A stretch of DNA of 64,000 bases from Xanthomonas cassavae CFBP 4642 (GTDB taxonomy: Bacteria; Pseudomonadota; Gammaproteobacteria; Xanthomonadales; Xanthomonadaceae): NCBI RefSeq assembly GCF_000454545.1, contig NZ_CM002139.1:33909-97908 (forward strand), given 5' to 3'. The notes under the pieces are model-generated. The model was not told where the DNA came from. It made no database searches and was given only the letters and a program-made list of their open reading frames with translations. Positions 1 through 7,871 of the stretch are shown in pieces. Both the position numbers and the translations under genes were made by a program. Each line of letters opens with the position of its first letter. Position 1 is the first letter of the stretch.

Positions 1-109
1 GGCCCTTCCACGGCACGACCTGGTCCATCTCGGCCAAGAACACCTCACGCCGCGTCCGCTTGCGCTTGCTGTTGTACTCCGCGTCGCCGAAGGTTAGTTG
101 CATCGTCAT
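1..109 (-). CDS. IS5-family transposase, N-terminal fragment
   Basis: About 36 codons of a transposase are visible; the C-terminus lies beyond the window. The N-terminus MTMQLTFGDAEYNSKRKRTR is the characteristic beginning of Xanthomonas IS5/IS1182-like DDE transposases, followed by REVFLAEMDQVVPW. Two ATGs are available (107-109 and 101-103), and the first is chosen. The DDE catalytic residues are not in view, so activity cannot be judged. It is transcribed in the same direction as the interrupted hcp gene. Confidence 0.8.
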   Translation of the reverse strand, partial: MTMQLTFGDAEYNSKRKRTRREVFLAEMDQVVPWKG

Positions 110-166
110 CGTCCTGGTGCCTCTGTGCGATTGTCGCAGGATCAGGGGGAGTTGTTCAGAGTTTCC
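1..166 (-). mobile_element. IS5-family insertion sequence, partial (runs off left edge)
   Basis: This is the 5' end of an IS5-family element; the rest lies beyond the left edge. It carries the start of its transposase gene and about 57 bp of leader up to a probable end near position 166. Bases 167-170 are CTAG, which fits the YTAR-type 4-bp target used by IS5-subgroup elements. Immediately to the right the sequence becomes a normal hcp coding sequence on the minus strand, so the element sits inside hcp. The exact terminus is inferred; the terminal inverted repeat cannot be confirmed without the other end. Confidence 0.7.
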
Positions 167-282
167 CTAGCACCCCAAGACCAAGCGAGAACGGGAATTT
201 CACCCTTGTGCTTGGCGTGGCCAGAGCTACCTTCGATAGCCACGCCACCACCCTTAAACTTGATATGCATATCGAACGCCAT
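142..282 (-). pseudogene. hcp: hcp (type VI secretion tube protein), truncated by IS insertion
   Basis: The reading frame starts at 282 behind a good ribosome-binding site (GAGGAG). It encodes MAFDMHIKFK then a glycine-rich turn and HAKHKGEIPVLAWSWGA, which is the N-terminus of Hcp, the hexameric ring protein stacked inside the type VI secretion sheath. After about 38 codons it crosses into the insertion sequence, adds eight foreign residues and stops at 142. Normal Hcp is about 160-170 residues, so this copy cannot make a tube protein. It lies 69 bp downstream of tssC in the same orientation, the usual T6SS order. The remaining hcp sequence should lie on the far side of the element. Confidence 0.85.
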
Positions 283-351
283 GGAATTACTCCTCAACAA
301 GAACGGATTAAGTCGGACGATCCGGGCAGAATTAACGGATCGTGTCAGGAA

Positions 352-1845
352 TCAGGCCTTGGCCTGAGATGGCAACCGGGAAACCAACCGCAGAGAGACG
401 GTCAAGCCTTCCAGTTGGTAATGCGGCTTCAGGAAGAACTTGGAGGTGTAGTAGCCCGGAGCTCCCTCCACTTCATCCACCACCACTTCGGCCGCAGCCA
501 ACGGGTGGCTGGCCTTGTATTCCTCGCTTGAATTGGCTGGATCGCCGTCCACGTAGTTCAAGATCCATTTGCCTAGCCAACTCTGCATTTGCTCGCGACT
601 ACTGAAGCTGCCGATCTTGTCGCGCACGATGCACTTGAGGTAATGCGCAAACCGGCAGCACGCGAACATGTACGGCAGGCGTGCACCCAACGCTGCGTTG
701 GCGGTGGCATCCGGGTCGTCGTATTCGTCGGGCTTGTTCAAGGACTGCGCGCTGATGAAGGCGGCCATGTCCGAGTTCTTGCGATGTACCAACGGCATCA
801 GGCCCATCTTGTCCAGCTCGGCCGAGCGGCGGTCGGTGATCGCCACTTCGGTAGGGCACTTCATGTCCACGCCACCGTCGTCGGTGGGGAAGGTATGCGC
901 AGGCAGGCCTTCAACCGCACCGCCGGATTCAATGCCGCGAATGCGCGAGCACCATCCGTACTGCTTGAACGAGCGATTGATGTTCACCGCCATCGCGTAG
1001 GCGGCGTTCTGCCAGGTGTACTTGGACGAGTCAGCGCCGGTGGTTTCTTCTTCGAAATCGAATTCTTCCACCGGGCTGGTGGCTGCGCCGTAGGGCAGAC
1101 GTGAGAGCGTGCGTGGCATCGCCAGGCCGATGTACTTGGAGTCTTCCGATTCGCGCAGCGAGCGCCATGCCGCGTAATCGGGCGTGGAGAAGATCTTGGC
1201 CAGATCGCGCGGGTTGGACAGCTCGTTCCAGTTGTCCATGCCCATCAGCTTGGGCGCGGCGGCGGCAATGAAGGGCGCATGCGCGGCGGCCGCCACCTGC
1301 GCGATGCCATTGAGCAGCTCCACATCCGGCGGGCTCTGGTCGAAGTAATAGTCGCCGACCAGGCAGCCATACGGTTCGCCACCGAGCTGGCCGTATTCCT
1401 GCTCGTAGACCTTCTTGAAGATCGGGCTCTGATCCCAGGCGGTGCCCTTGTAGCGCTTGAGTACCTTGCCCAGTTCCTTCTTGCTGATGTTCAGCACGCG
1501 GATCTTGAGCTGCTGGTCGGTCTCGGTGTTATTGACCAGGTAATGCAGGCCGCGCCAGGCGCCTTCCAGCTGCTGCAGATCGGCGTGATGCAGGATCTGG
1601 TTGAGCTGTTCGGTGAGCGTGCGGTCGATCTCGGCGATGTAGGCCTTGATGGTCTGCGAGACGTCTTCGCCGACCACGTCGCTGCGCGCGAGCACCTGCT
1701 CGGCCAGCGTGCGGACCGCTGCTTCCACTTCTTCCTTGGCGCGCTCGCTCTTGGGGCGGAACTCGCGAGTGAGCAGGGCGGCAAAATCGCCTTGCTCGGC
1801 CGTTTCGGCGCTGCTGCTGGCCAGTGCGGCTTCGGTTGCGGACAT
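352..1845 (-). CDS. tssC: type VI secretion contractile sheath large subunit TssC (VipB)
   Basis: This 497-residue protein is TssC, the large subunit of the contractile sheath that surrounds the Hcp tube and drives effector injection on contraction with TssB. Family hallmarks are the segment LQQLEGAWRGLHYLV near residue 90, the GDYYFDQ stretch and the C-terminal YTSKFFLKPHYQLEGL region. Length matches the family. The start at 1845 is chosen because it has an AAGGAG site and lies 4 bp after the tssB stop; the open frame extends further upstream but only inside tssB. It forms a tssB-tssC-hcp operon; the last gene is broken by an IS. Confidence 0.97.
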   Translation of the reverse strand: MSATEAALASSSAETAEQGDFAALLTREFRPKSERAKEEVEAAVRTLAEQVLARSDVVGEDVSQTIKAYIAEIDRTLTEQLNQILHHADLQQLEGAWRGLHYLVNNTETDQQLKIRVLNISKKELGKVLKRYKGTAWDQSPIFKKVYEQEYGQLGGEPYGCLVGDYYFDQSPPDVELLNGIAQVAAAAHAPFIAAAAPKLMGMDNWNELSNPRDLAKIFSTPDYAAWRSLRESEDSKYIGLAMPRTLSRLPYGAATSPVEEFDFEEETTGADSSKYTWQNAAYAMAVNINRSFKQYGWCSRIRGIESGGAVEGLPAHTFPTDDGGVDMKCPTEVAITDRRSAELDKMGLMPLVHRKNSDMAAFISAQSLNKPDEYDDPDATANAALGARLPYMFACCRFAHYLKCIVRDKIGSFSSREQMQSWLGKWILNYVDGDPANSSEEYKASHPLAAAEVVVDEVEGAPGYYTSKFFLKPHYQLEGLTVSLRLVSRLPSQAKA

Positions 1846-1849
1846 GGCC

Positions 1850-2359
1850 TCAGGCTCCTTCCGGCTCGGAAGCGGGCTTGGCCGCCGACACCAGCGACTG
1901 CAGCAAGGCCGGGTCACGGATCGCGTCGGCGATCAGTTGCTCGGCGCCAGCCTTGCCATCCATATAGGTGTCCAGGTTGGCCAGTTGCGTGCGCGCTTCC
2001 AGCAACTTGGCCAACGGCGCGACCTTGCGCGCGATGGCGGCCGGCGAGAAGTCGTCCATGCTCTCGAAGGTGATGTCTACCGCCAGCTCGCCTTCACCGG
2101 TGAGCGTGTTGGGCACCTTGAATTGCGCACGCGGGCGCATCGACTGCAGCCGGCTGTCGAAGTTGTCGACATCGATCTCCAACGCCTTGCGCTCGTCCAG
2201 CGACGGCAGCTCGCCGGCATTGGCGCCGGACAGGTCCGACATCACGCCCATCACGAACGGAATCTGCACCTTCTTCTGCGCGCCGTAGACTTCCACGTCG
2301 TATTCGATCTGCACGCGTGGCGCCCTGTTACGGGCGATGAACTTCTGACTGCTGGCCAT
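1850..2359 (-). CDS. tssB: type VI secretion contractile sheath small subunit TssB (VipA)
   Basis: This 169-residue protein is TssB, which interlocks with TssC to build the extended sheath in the cytoplasm. The N-terminal segment SSQKFIARNRAPRVQIEYDV and the central IPFVMGVMSDLSG are strongly conserved in the family. It is the first gene of the visible T6SS operon and ends 4 bp before tssC, suggesting translational coupling. A hairpin sits about 30 bp upstream of the start. No other T6SS core gene (baseplate, membrane complex, ClpV) is in the window; those genes must lie left of the edge or elsewhere. Confidence 0.97.
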   Translation of the reverse strand: MASSQKFIARNRAPRVQIEYDVEVYGAQKKVQIPFVMGVMSDLSGANAGELPSLDERKALEIDVDNFDSRLQSMRPRAQFKVPNTLTGEGELAVDITFESMDDFSPAAIARKVAPLAKLLEARTQLANLDTYMDGKAGAEQLIADAIRDPALLQSLVSAAKPASEPEGA

Positions 2360-2716
2360 GCCTGATCTCCGATTGAGCTTGCCCGTTGCGCCCCCGTGCT
2401 CGGCACGGGGGCTACCGTGTGGCTTGGATGTCGCCGGCCCGGCGGATGGCCTGCAGCCTGCGTGCGACGCCGGTGCTGCGGGCCATCCCGCAACTGCCGC
2501 GCATCACGCGGACCGAAGCGGCAGGCCCCGCGATGACGCTTTCTCAGCGCTGCGGCGAGTCTAGGAATGGCACTCAATGCCCACCCGACAAATCGTCTCA
2601 ATCGCTCCGATGCGTGATGCATCGCCGACCTCGTGAAAGGCACGTGATGGGTTGCCGCTGCTTTTTTCGGTTGATCCAGGGACAGGCCCCGGGGAGTGGG
2701 CCGCAGGCAGCACCGC
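2360..2716. promoter_or_regulatory. divergent intergenic region tssB / AraC-type gene, with strong hairpin at 2390-2412
   Basis: No gene is seen in these 357 bp, which separate divergent tssB and the AraC-type regulator and must hold both promoters. At 2390-2412 there is a perfect 10-bp stem (GCCCCCGTGC / GCACGGGGGC) with a 3-base loop, placed about 30 bp before the tssB start, in its 5' leader. It lacks a T-run on either strand, so a simple terminator is unlikely; a role in mRNA stability or translation of tssB is possible but unproven. Confidence 0.45.
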
Positions 2717-3310
2717 ATGAGCATCAGTTACTACAGCGCCATCGTTCCGCAGGCGTGCGCGACCGTGGACGCGCAGACGCCGTTGATGATCGATCTGCTG
2801 GCCTATATCGAGCAGCACATTGGCGAGGCCGAGCTTGGCACCGACTCATTGCAACAGGCATTCGCACTCTCGCGTGCCTCGTTGTACCGGCTGTTCCAGT
2901 CGCGTGGCGGCGTGGCCAGCTACATCCGCGAGCAGCGGCTGTGCACCGCGCACCGCTATCTGCAGGCCTACCCGGACTGCAGCCTGACCTGGCTGCTGTA
3001 TGAAATGGGCTTTGCCTCCGAGCGGCAGTTCCAGCGCGCCTTCCAGCAGCGTTTCGGCATGCCGCCGATGCAGTGGCGCCGCCAGTGCCGCGCCAAGCCG
3101 CACGCACCGACACCGCGTCGTGGCCATTACATGCCGATGTGGCGTTTCATGCGCGAGCTGAGCCAGGACGTGCCGCAATCAGCGCCCAGCGTTTTACGCA
3201 GTGGCGTACCGGGCACCTATAGCGCGCCGCTGGTACATACCGAAGCGCTGCGCCGCCTGGCACGGTCGGCGCAGAGCACGGCGGTGCAGCTGGAGCCGAT
3301 GGACGCCTGA
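2717..3310 (+). CDS. AraC-type helix-turn-helix regulator next to T6SS genes
   Basis: This is a protein of 197 residues with an AraC-type DNA-binding domain: a first HTH at about residues 41-75 and the second at 88-123, ending in the typical QFQRAFQQRFGMPPMQWRR motif. There is no recognisable effector-binding domain, only a short N-terminal region and a C-terminal tail of about 75 residues rich in Pro and Arg. A GTG at 2696 would add seven residues and has a better upstream GGGGA; the ATG at 2717 is used here without certainty. Divergent orientation from tssB suggests that it controls the T6SS operon; this is inference from context. Confidence 0.85.
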   Translation: MSISYYSAIVPQACATVDAQTPLMIDLLAYIEQHIGEAELGTDSLQQAFALSRASLYRLFQSRGGVASYIREQRLCTAHRYLQAYPDCSLTWLLYEMGFASERQFQRAFQQRFGMPPMQWRRQCRAKPHAPTPRRGHYMPMWRFMRELSQDVPQSAPSVLRSGVPGTYSAPLVHTEALRRLARSAQSTAVQLEPMDA

Positions 3311-3472
3311 GCGCCGGCCGGGGTGTGCTCCGTTGAAGCGCGCCTGCACATGCGATGGCCCACGCCGGCAGATCCCACCGCGCGCCGGGTGCGCACCGGT
3401 GATGAGCGATCCTGGGTGACTGCGTGGGTCGCGTCGAAGCGACGCGCGCGGCGGCACCGCAGGATCACTGTG

Positions 3473-3919
3473 TCAGCGGATCACCAGCACCGGGATTGAG
3501 CTATGGGTGAGCACTTCCACCGTCTGGCTGCCGAGCAGCATGCGGCGCATGCCGCGGCGGCCATGCGAGGTCATGATGATCAGGTCGCTTTTGCATTCCT
3601 CGGCGGTCTGCACGATGCCTTCGGCCGCGAAACGGTCCAGCACGTGTCGCGAGGTCGCCTTGATGTTGGCGGCTGCCGCCAGTTCCAGCGCCGGGCGCAG
3701 GATTTTCTCAGCGGCCGCTTCGCGCTCGGTGCGGTATTCCGGGCTGGCCTCGTAGCCGACGCTCCAGCCCATCGTATCGTACATGCCCATCGCCCACGGC
3801 TCGGACACGGTGACGATATCGACCTTGGCGCCGGTGGCCTTGGCCAGTTCCAGGCCTTGAAACAGGCCTCGATGCGACAGCTCGGATGCATCGATGGCGA
3901 TGAGAATACGTTTGTACAT
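3473..3919 (-). CDS. universal stress protein, UspA family
   Basis: A single-domain universal stress protein of 148 residues, the usual length. It opens with MYKRILIAIDASELS and ends with a TSHGRRGMRRMLLGS phosphate-binding loop followed by the last strand PVLVIR, the pattern of ATP-binding members. Such cytoplasmic proteins support survival under starvation and stress by poorly defined means. The start at 3919 has a perfect AGGAGG site. It is monocistronic, with a gap of 160 bp to the convergent AraC-type gene. Confidence 0.93.
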   Translation of the reverse strand: MYKRILIAIDASELSHRGLFQGLELAKATGAKVDIVTVSEPWAMGMYDTMGWSVGYEASPEYRTEREAAAEKILRPALELAAAANIKATSRHVLDRFAAEGIVQTAEECKSDLIIMTSHGRRGMRRMLLGSQTVEVLTHSSIPVLVIR

Positions 3920-4238
3920 GGTGACCTCCTGCAAGGATGGCATTGCCGCCGGTGGACTTGAACGCACGGTGGCATGTGCGGGTGGAGTGGGCCTTGATGC
4001 GGATCAGTGCGGCGATGTTGCTGGCTGTGTTGGGAGCGCGGTGGTGTGAAGGTGCCGATGTTGCCGATTTGATTGTGTTGCTGGTGCTGGCTGGATGCTG
4101 GAGAGGTTGCAGTTGCGCTGCGGCTGTTGGTGTTGTTGATGCTGCCAGCGCATTCCCCGCTGTCACTGTTTCCATGATGCACGCCGCGCAGCGCATCTGC
4201 GACCGACGACGAAGACCGCGACTCGCAACGCGTGGCGC
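3920..4238. other. intergenic stretch, TTG/CTG-rich, no gene seen
   Basis: These 319 bp between two minus-strand genes contain no credible coding sequence. The middle part is rich in TTG, CTG and GTTG triplets, resembling a decayed microsatellite of the kind found at 19673-19726. The promoter of the universal stress protein gene should lie close to 3930-3980. Confidence 0.5.
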
Positions 4239-4820
4239 TCAATCGGTGGCAACCGCATCCGGGTCCGGGCGCATCTCGCGCAGGCGTGCCGGATTGCCGA
4301 CTGCGGTCGCCCCTGCCGGTACATCGCGGGTGACAACCGCACCGGCGCCGATCAACGCATCGTCGCCGATGGTCACGCCCGGCAGGATGATCGCCCCGCC
4401 GCCGATCCACACATTGCGCCCGATGCGGATCGGCCGCCCGAATTCCAGGCCGCTGGCGCGCCCGGCGGCATCGCGCGGGTGATCGGCAGCGTAGATCTGC
4501 ACGCCGGGGCCGATCTGCGTGCCGTCGCCAATGCTCACCTCGCAGACATCCAGGATCACGCAGTTGAAGTTGAGGAACACCCCGGCAGCCAGGTGGATGT
4601 TGTAACCATAATCGCAATGGAACGGCGCACGAATCACCGCACCGTCGCCCACCTCCGCCAGGCGCTCCTGCAACAATGCATGTCGCTGTGCTGCCGTTTG
4701 CAGCACAGCCGCGTTGTAGCGCAGCATCCATTCGGTCGCGGCGGCTTGATCGGCCTGCAGCTGCGTGTCGGTGGCGCTGTACAGTTCGCCTGCCAGCATC
4801 TTCTGCTTTTCCGTCCGCAT
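4239..4820 (-). CDS. maltose/galactoside O-acetyltransferase family protein
   Basis: A 193-residue hexapeptide-repeat acetyltransferase of the Maa/LacA/NodL group. The N-terminal Mac domain (EKQKMLAGELYSATDTQL) is followed by left-handed beta-helix repeats and the loop YAADHP, whose histidine is the catalytic base in this family. It ends with IGAGAVVTRDVPAGATAVGNPA, the standard finish. It transfers acetyl from acetyl-CoA to a sugar hydroxyl in the cytoplasm; the sugar cannot be told from sequence. The ATG at 4820 is preferred over the upstream extension because of its GGGGAG site and because the Mac domain begins right there. Confidence 0.9.
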   Translation of the reverse strand: MRTEKQKMLAGELYSATDTQLQADQAAATEWMLRYNAAVLQTAAQRHALLQERLAEVGDGAVIRAPFHCDYGYNIHLAAGVFLNFNCVILDVCEVSIGDGTQIGPGVQIYAADHPRDAAGRASGLEFGRPIRIGRNVWIGGGAIILPGVTIGDDALIGAGAVVTRDVPAGATAVGNPARLREMRPDPDAVATD

Positions 4821-5358
4821 GGCTCCCCGTCCTACGTGTAGTGAAGTCTGCTTGCAGGGTGTCACGGATGCAGCGGCGAATGCATCGAGCGATGCACCAA
4901 TGGGTCTGGGCAGGTTGGCATGCCACCAACAGCCAATGTCCAGGTCTTGCAGTCGCGTCGCAGTGGTGTCATCGAGGCACAAGCACGCGCGGGCGGCCTT
5001 CGTGCCCCGCAACGCGGGCGATGGCCGAAAGGTGCTGGATGAGCTGATCGACTACCCCCATCCGCCCGCCAGCCACCTTCCCCCGCAGGCGGGGGAAGGG
5101 AGCCAAGCGGGGCGTTTGCCAGCCCGGATGTCTCAACGGCATGGGAACTCACGCCGGCGCACACCCCATCCCCTCTCCCGCCTGCGGGAGAGGGGATGGG
5201 GTGAGGGCACGAGGAGGGCATGAGCTCTCAGCGGCCGGCTGGCAGCACGTCACCATGGGACCGTTACCCGCTCCAGTGCGAGGACCGCTGCGGCTGTTCC
5301 AGCGCAACCAATTGCCATCGTTCAAGACAGCACCACACCACTGGAAGCCGCCCGCCTA
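4821..5358. repeat. gene-free 538 bp holding two REP-like palindromes (5053-5100 and 5161-5217)
   Basis: No gene was found. Two members of a palindromic family seen at least ten times in this window are present. The first (5053-5100) carries CATCCGCCCGCC and a CCCCCGCAGGCGGGGG core; the second (5161-5217) has CTCCCGCCTGCGGGAG flanked by CCATCCCC / GGGGATGG. Each can fold into a strong hairpin downstream of uvrD, whose 3' end is at 5359, and could limit transcription or protect the mRNA 3' end. Confidence 0.8.
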
Positions 5359-7545
5359 CTACACCACCGTCAGGTTCGCATAGGCCATCACCAGCCACTT
5401 GGCACCGACTTCGTCGAACTGCACCTGCACCCGCGCATGCGCGCCGGCACCTTCGTAGTCCACGACCACGCCGCCTCCAAATTTTGGGTGCTCGACATTG
5501 GCGCCAAGCTTGATCGGCGCCGTCTCCACGATGCCGTGCACCGGGCCACCACGTGCCGCGCCCAGCGATGCAGTGCGCGAGACCTGCACCTTCGGGCGCA
5601 CTTCGTTGAGCAGATCGCGCGGGATCTCGCGCAGGAAGCGCGAGGGCACGTTGTAGTTGTCCTGGCCGTGGATGCGCCGCGATTCGGCGTAGCACAGCAC
5701 CAGTTTCTGCCGAGCGCGGGTGATGCCCACGTAGGCCAGGCGGCGCTCTTCTTCCAGCCGGCCGGTTTCTTCCAGCGAGCGCGCACTCGGGAACAGGCCA
5801 TCTTCCAGCCCGACCAGGAACACGATCGGGAACTCCAGGCCCTTGGCCGAATGCAGCGTCATCAGCTGCACGCCCTCCTCGCCGGCCTGCGCCTGGCCTT
5901 CGCCGGCTTCCAGCGAGGCATAGGCCAGGAACGCGACCAGCTCGGTCATGCCCTGGCTGTCTTCATCGTCCGGCCGGGTGAAGCGTGAGGCCACCGAGAC
6001 CAGTTCGTCCAGGTTCTCGGTGCGCGATTCCGAATCCAGCCCACCACGGCTCTCTTTCGCCCAGTGATCGCGCAGGCCCGAGCGCATCAATACGTGATCG
6101 ATGCGTTCGGCCAGTTCCATCTGCCCGGTTTCGGCATGCAGCTGGCCGACCAGGCTCAGGAAGCCGGCCAGGGCGTTGCGCGCGCGCGCGGCCAGGCTGT
6201 TTTCCTGCGTGGCCAGCATCGCCGCTTCCCACAACGACAGCGCATTGGCGCGCGCCAGCCGGCGCACTTCGTCCAGCGTGCGGTCGCCGATACCACGGGT
6301 GGGCGTATTGACCGCGCGTTCGAACGCGGCGTCGTCGCTGCGGTTGGTGAGCAGGCGCAGGTAGGCCAGCGCGTCCTTGATTTCGGCGCGCTCGAAAAAG
6401 CGCATGCCGCCATACACGCGGTACGGCAACTGCTCGGAGATCAGCGCCTCTTCCAACGCGCGCGACTGCGCATTACTGCGGTAGAGCACCGCCACTTCGC
6501 CATAGCTGCCGCCATCGCGCACCCACTGGCGCGCGCGCTCGACCACATAGCGCGCTTCGTCCACTTCATTATAGGCCGCATACAGATCGATCGGGTCGCC
6601 ATCGCCCGAGTCGGTCCACAGCTGCTTGCCGATCCGGTCCGGGTTGTGCGCGATCACCGCATTGGCCGCGCCCAGGATATTGGCGCTGGAACGATAGTTC
6701 TGCTCCAGCCGCACGGTCTGCGCGCCGGGGAAATCCTTCAAGAAGCGCTGCACGTTCTCGACCTTGGCGCCGCGCCAGCCGTAGATGGCCTGGTCGTCGT
6801 CGCCCACCACGAACACATTGCCCGATTCGCCGGCCAGCACGCGCACGAAGGCGTACTGGATGGCATTGGTGTCCTGGAACTCGTCCACCAGAATTTCGCG
6901 GAAGCGCGCGCGGTAGTGCGCCAGCAAAGCTGGCGTATCGCGCAGCAACTCATGCGCGCGCAACAGCAACTCGGCGAAATCCAGCAGGCCGGAGCGGTCG
7001 CAGCGTTCCTGGTAGGCGGCGTACACCTGCCGGCGCACTTCGGTCCAGTCGTCGTTGGGCTCGGGCTGGATATGTCGCGGACGGCGGCCTTCGTCCTTCT
7101 GTTCGTTGATCCACCAGCTCAGTTGCTTGGGCGGGTACTTGCCTTCGTCCAGCTCCAGCGACTGCACCACGCGTTTGACCAGCCGCAGCTGGTCGTCGCT
7201 GTCCATGACCTGGAAACCTTCCGGCAGCCGCGCGTCCTGCCAATGCAGACGCAGCAGGCGATGGGCCAACCCATGGAAGGTGCCGATCCACATCCCGCGG
7301 CTGCCGTTGCGCAGCTGCAGATCGGTGCGGTGGCGCATTTCGCCGGCGGCCTTGTTGGTGAAGGTCACCGCGAAGATGCCGTGGTTGGGCACGCCCTGGA
7401 CTTCGTTGAGCCAGGCGATGCGATGGATCAGCACGCGCGTCTTGCCGGAGCCGGCGCCGGCCAGCACGAGGTAATGCCCCGGCGGCGCGGAAACGGCCTC
7501 GCGCTGGGCGGGGTTCAGATGATCGAGCAAATGAGAGACATCCAC
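5359..7545 (-). CDS. uvrD: DNA helicase II, UvrD/Rep family
   Basis: A superfamily 1A 3'-5' DNA helicase of 728 residues that unwinds DNA in nucleotide excision and mismatch repair. Walker A AGAGSGKTR lies at about 29-37, the DExx box appears as VDEFQDTN, and motifs GDDDQAIYGWRGA, LEQNYRSS, TLHSAKGLEF and VGITRARQKL follow in order. The C-terminal 60 residues (VEHPKFGGGVV...) form the small Tudor-like tail typical of UvrD rather than Rep. The start is a GTG at 7545; no in-frame ATG lies nearby. Length and motif set are complete. Confidence 0.97.
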   Translation of the reverse strand: MDVSHLLDHLNPAQREAVSAPPGHYLVLAGAGSGKTRVLIHRIAWLNEVQGVPNHGIFAVTFTNKAAGEMRHRTDLQLRNGSRGMWIGTFHGLAHRLLRLHWQDARLPEGFQVMDSDDQLRLVKRVVQSLELDEGKYPPKQLSWWINEQKDEGRRPRHIQPEPNDDWTEVRRQVYAAYQERCDRSGLLDFAELLLRAHELLRDTPALLAHYRARFREILVDEFQDTNAIQYAFVRVLAGESGNVFVVGDDDQAIYGWRGAKVENVQRFLKDFPGAQTVRLEQNYRSSANILGAANAVIAHNPDRIGKQLWTDSGDGDPIDLYAAYNEVDEARYVVERARQWVRDGGSYGEVAVLYRSNAQSRALEEALISEQLPYRVYGGMRFFERAEIKDALAYLRLLTNRSDDAAFERAVNTPTRGIGDRTLDEVRRLARANALSLWEAAMLATQENSLAARARNALAGFLSLVGQLHAETGQMELAERIDHVLMRSGLRDHWAKESRGGLDSESRTENLDELVSVASRFTRPDDEDSQGMTELVAFLAYASLEAGEGQAQAGEEGVQLMTLHSAKGLEFPIVFLVGLEDGLFPSARSLEETGRLEEERRLAYVGITRARQKLVLCYAESRRIHGQDNYNVPSRFLREIPRDLLNEVRPKVQVSRTASLGAARGGPVHGIVETAPIKLGANVEHPKFGGGVVVDYEGAGAHARVQVQFDEVGAKWLVMAYANLTVV

Positions 7546-7623
7546 CGGCGTATTTTACCGGTTGTGGCGTCGCTGCGGCGGAGATTGCGATGAAGGGTTT
7601 GGGAAGAAGGCCGCGGCGATCCT

Positions 7624-7871
7624 AAAGCCCCTCTCCCGTCGGGGCGAGACGCTACCGCTTGCGCGCCATTGGCGCGCGTCCCTTGGAGCGCCCGCGCTGC
7701 TAGCGCGGGCAGGGGCGCGGAGCGGGGGTTGGGGTGAGGGTACGGGGCAAAGCAGTCGTCGCGTCACCTCTGCAGGCGCGTGGCGACGCGTTTATCAGTG
7801 CAGAGACTGGTGACTCTTTACGGCACCCCTCATCCGCCCCTACGGGGCACCTTCTCCCGGAGGGAGAAGAG
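7624..7871. repeat. cluster of REP-like palindromes between uvrD and the FAD gene
   Basis: Three segments of the window-wide palindrome family lie here: CCCCTCTCCCGTCGGGGCGAG at 7625-7645, the GGTTGGGGTGAGGGTACGGGG arm near 7724-7744, and a full copy at 7826-7871 (CCCTCATCCGCCCCTACGGGG, then TCTCCCGGAGGGAGA). The last copy overlaps the 3' end of the FAD-binding protein gene and supplies its final codons and stop. Confidence 0.8.

Noticed and set aside
2390..2412. Calling the tssB leader hairpin a terminator
   Set aside because: No T-run follows on either strand, and it lies in the 5' leader rather than after a gene.
3920..4238. Possible small gene in the TTG-rich stretch
   Set aside because: Triplet-rich low complexity with no start site or conserved motif.
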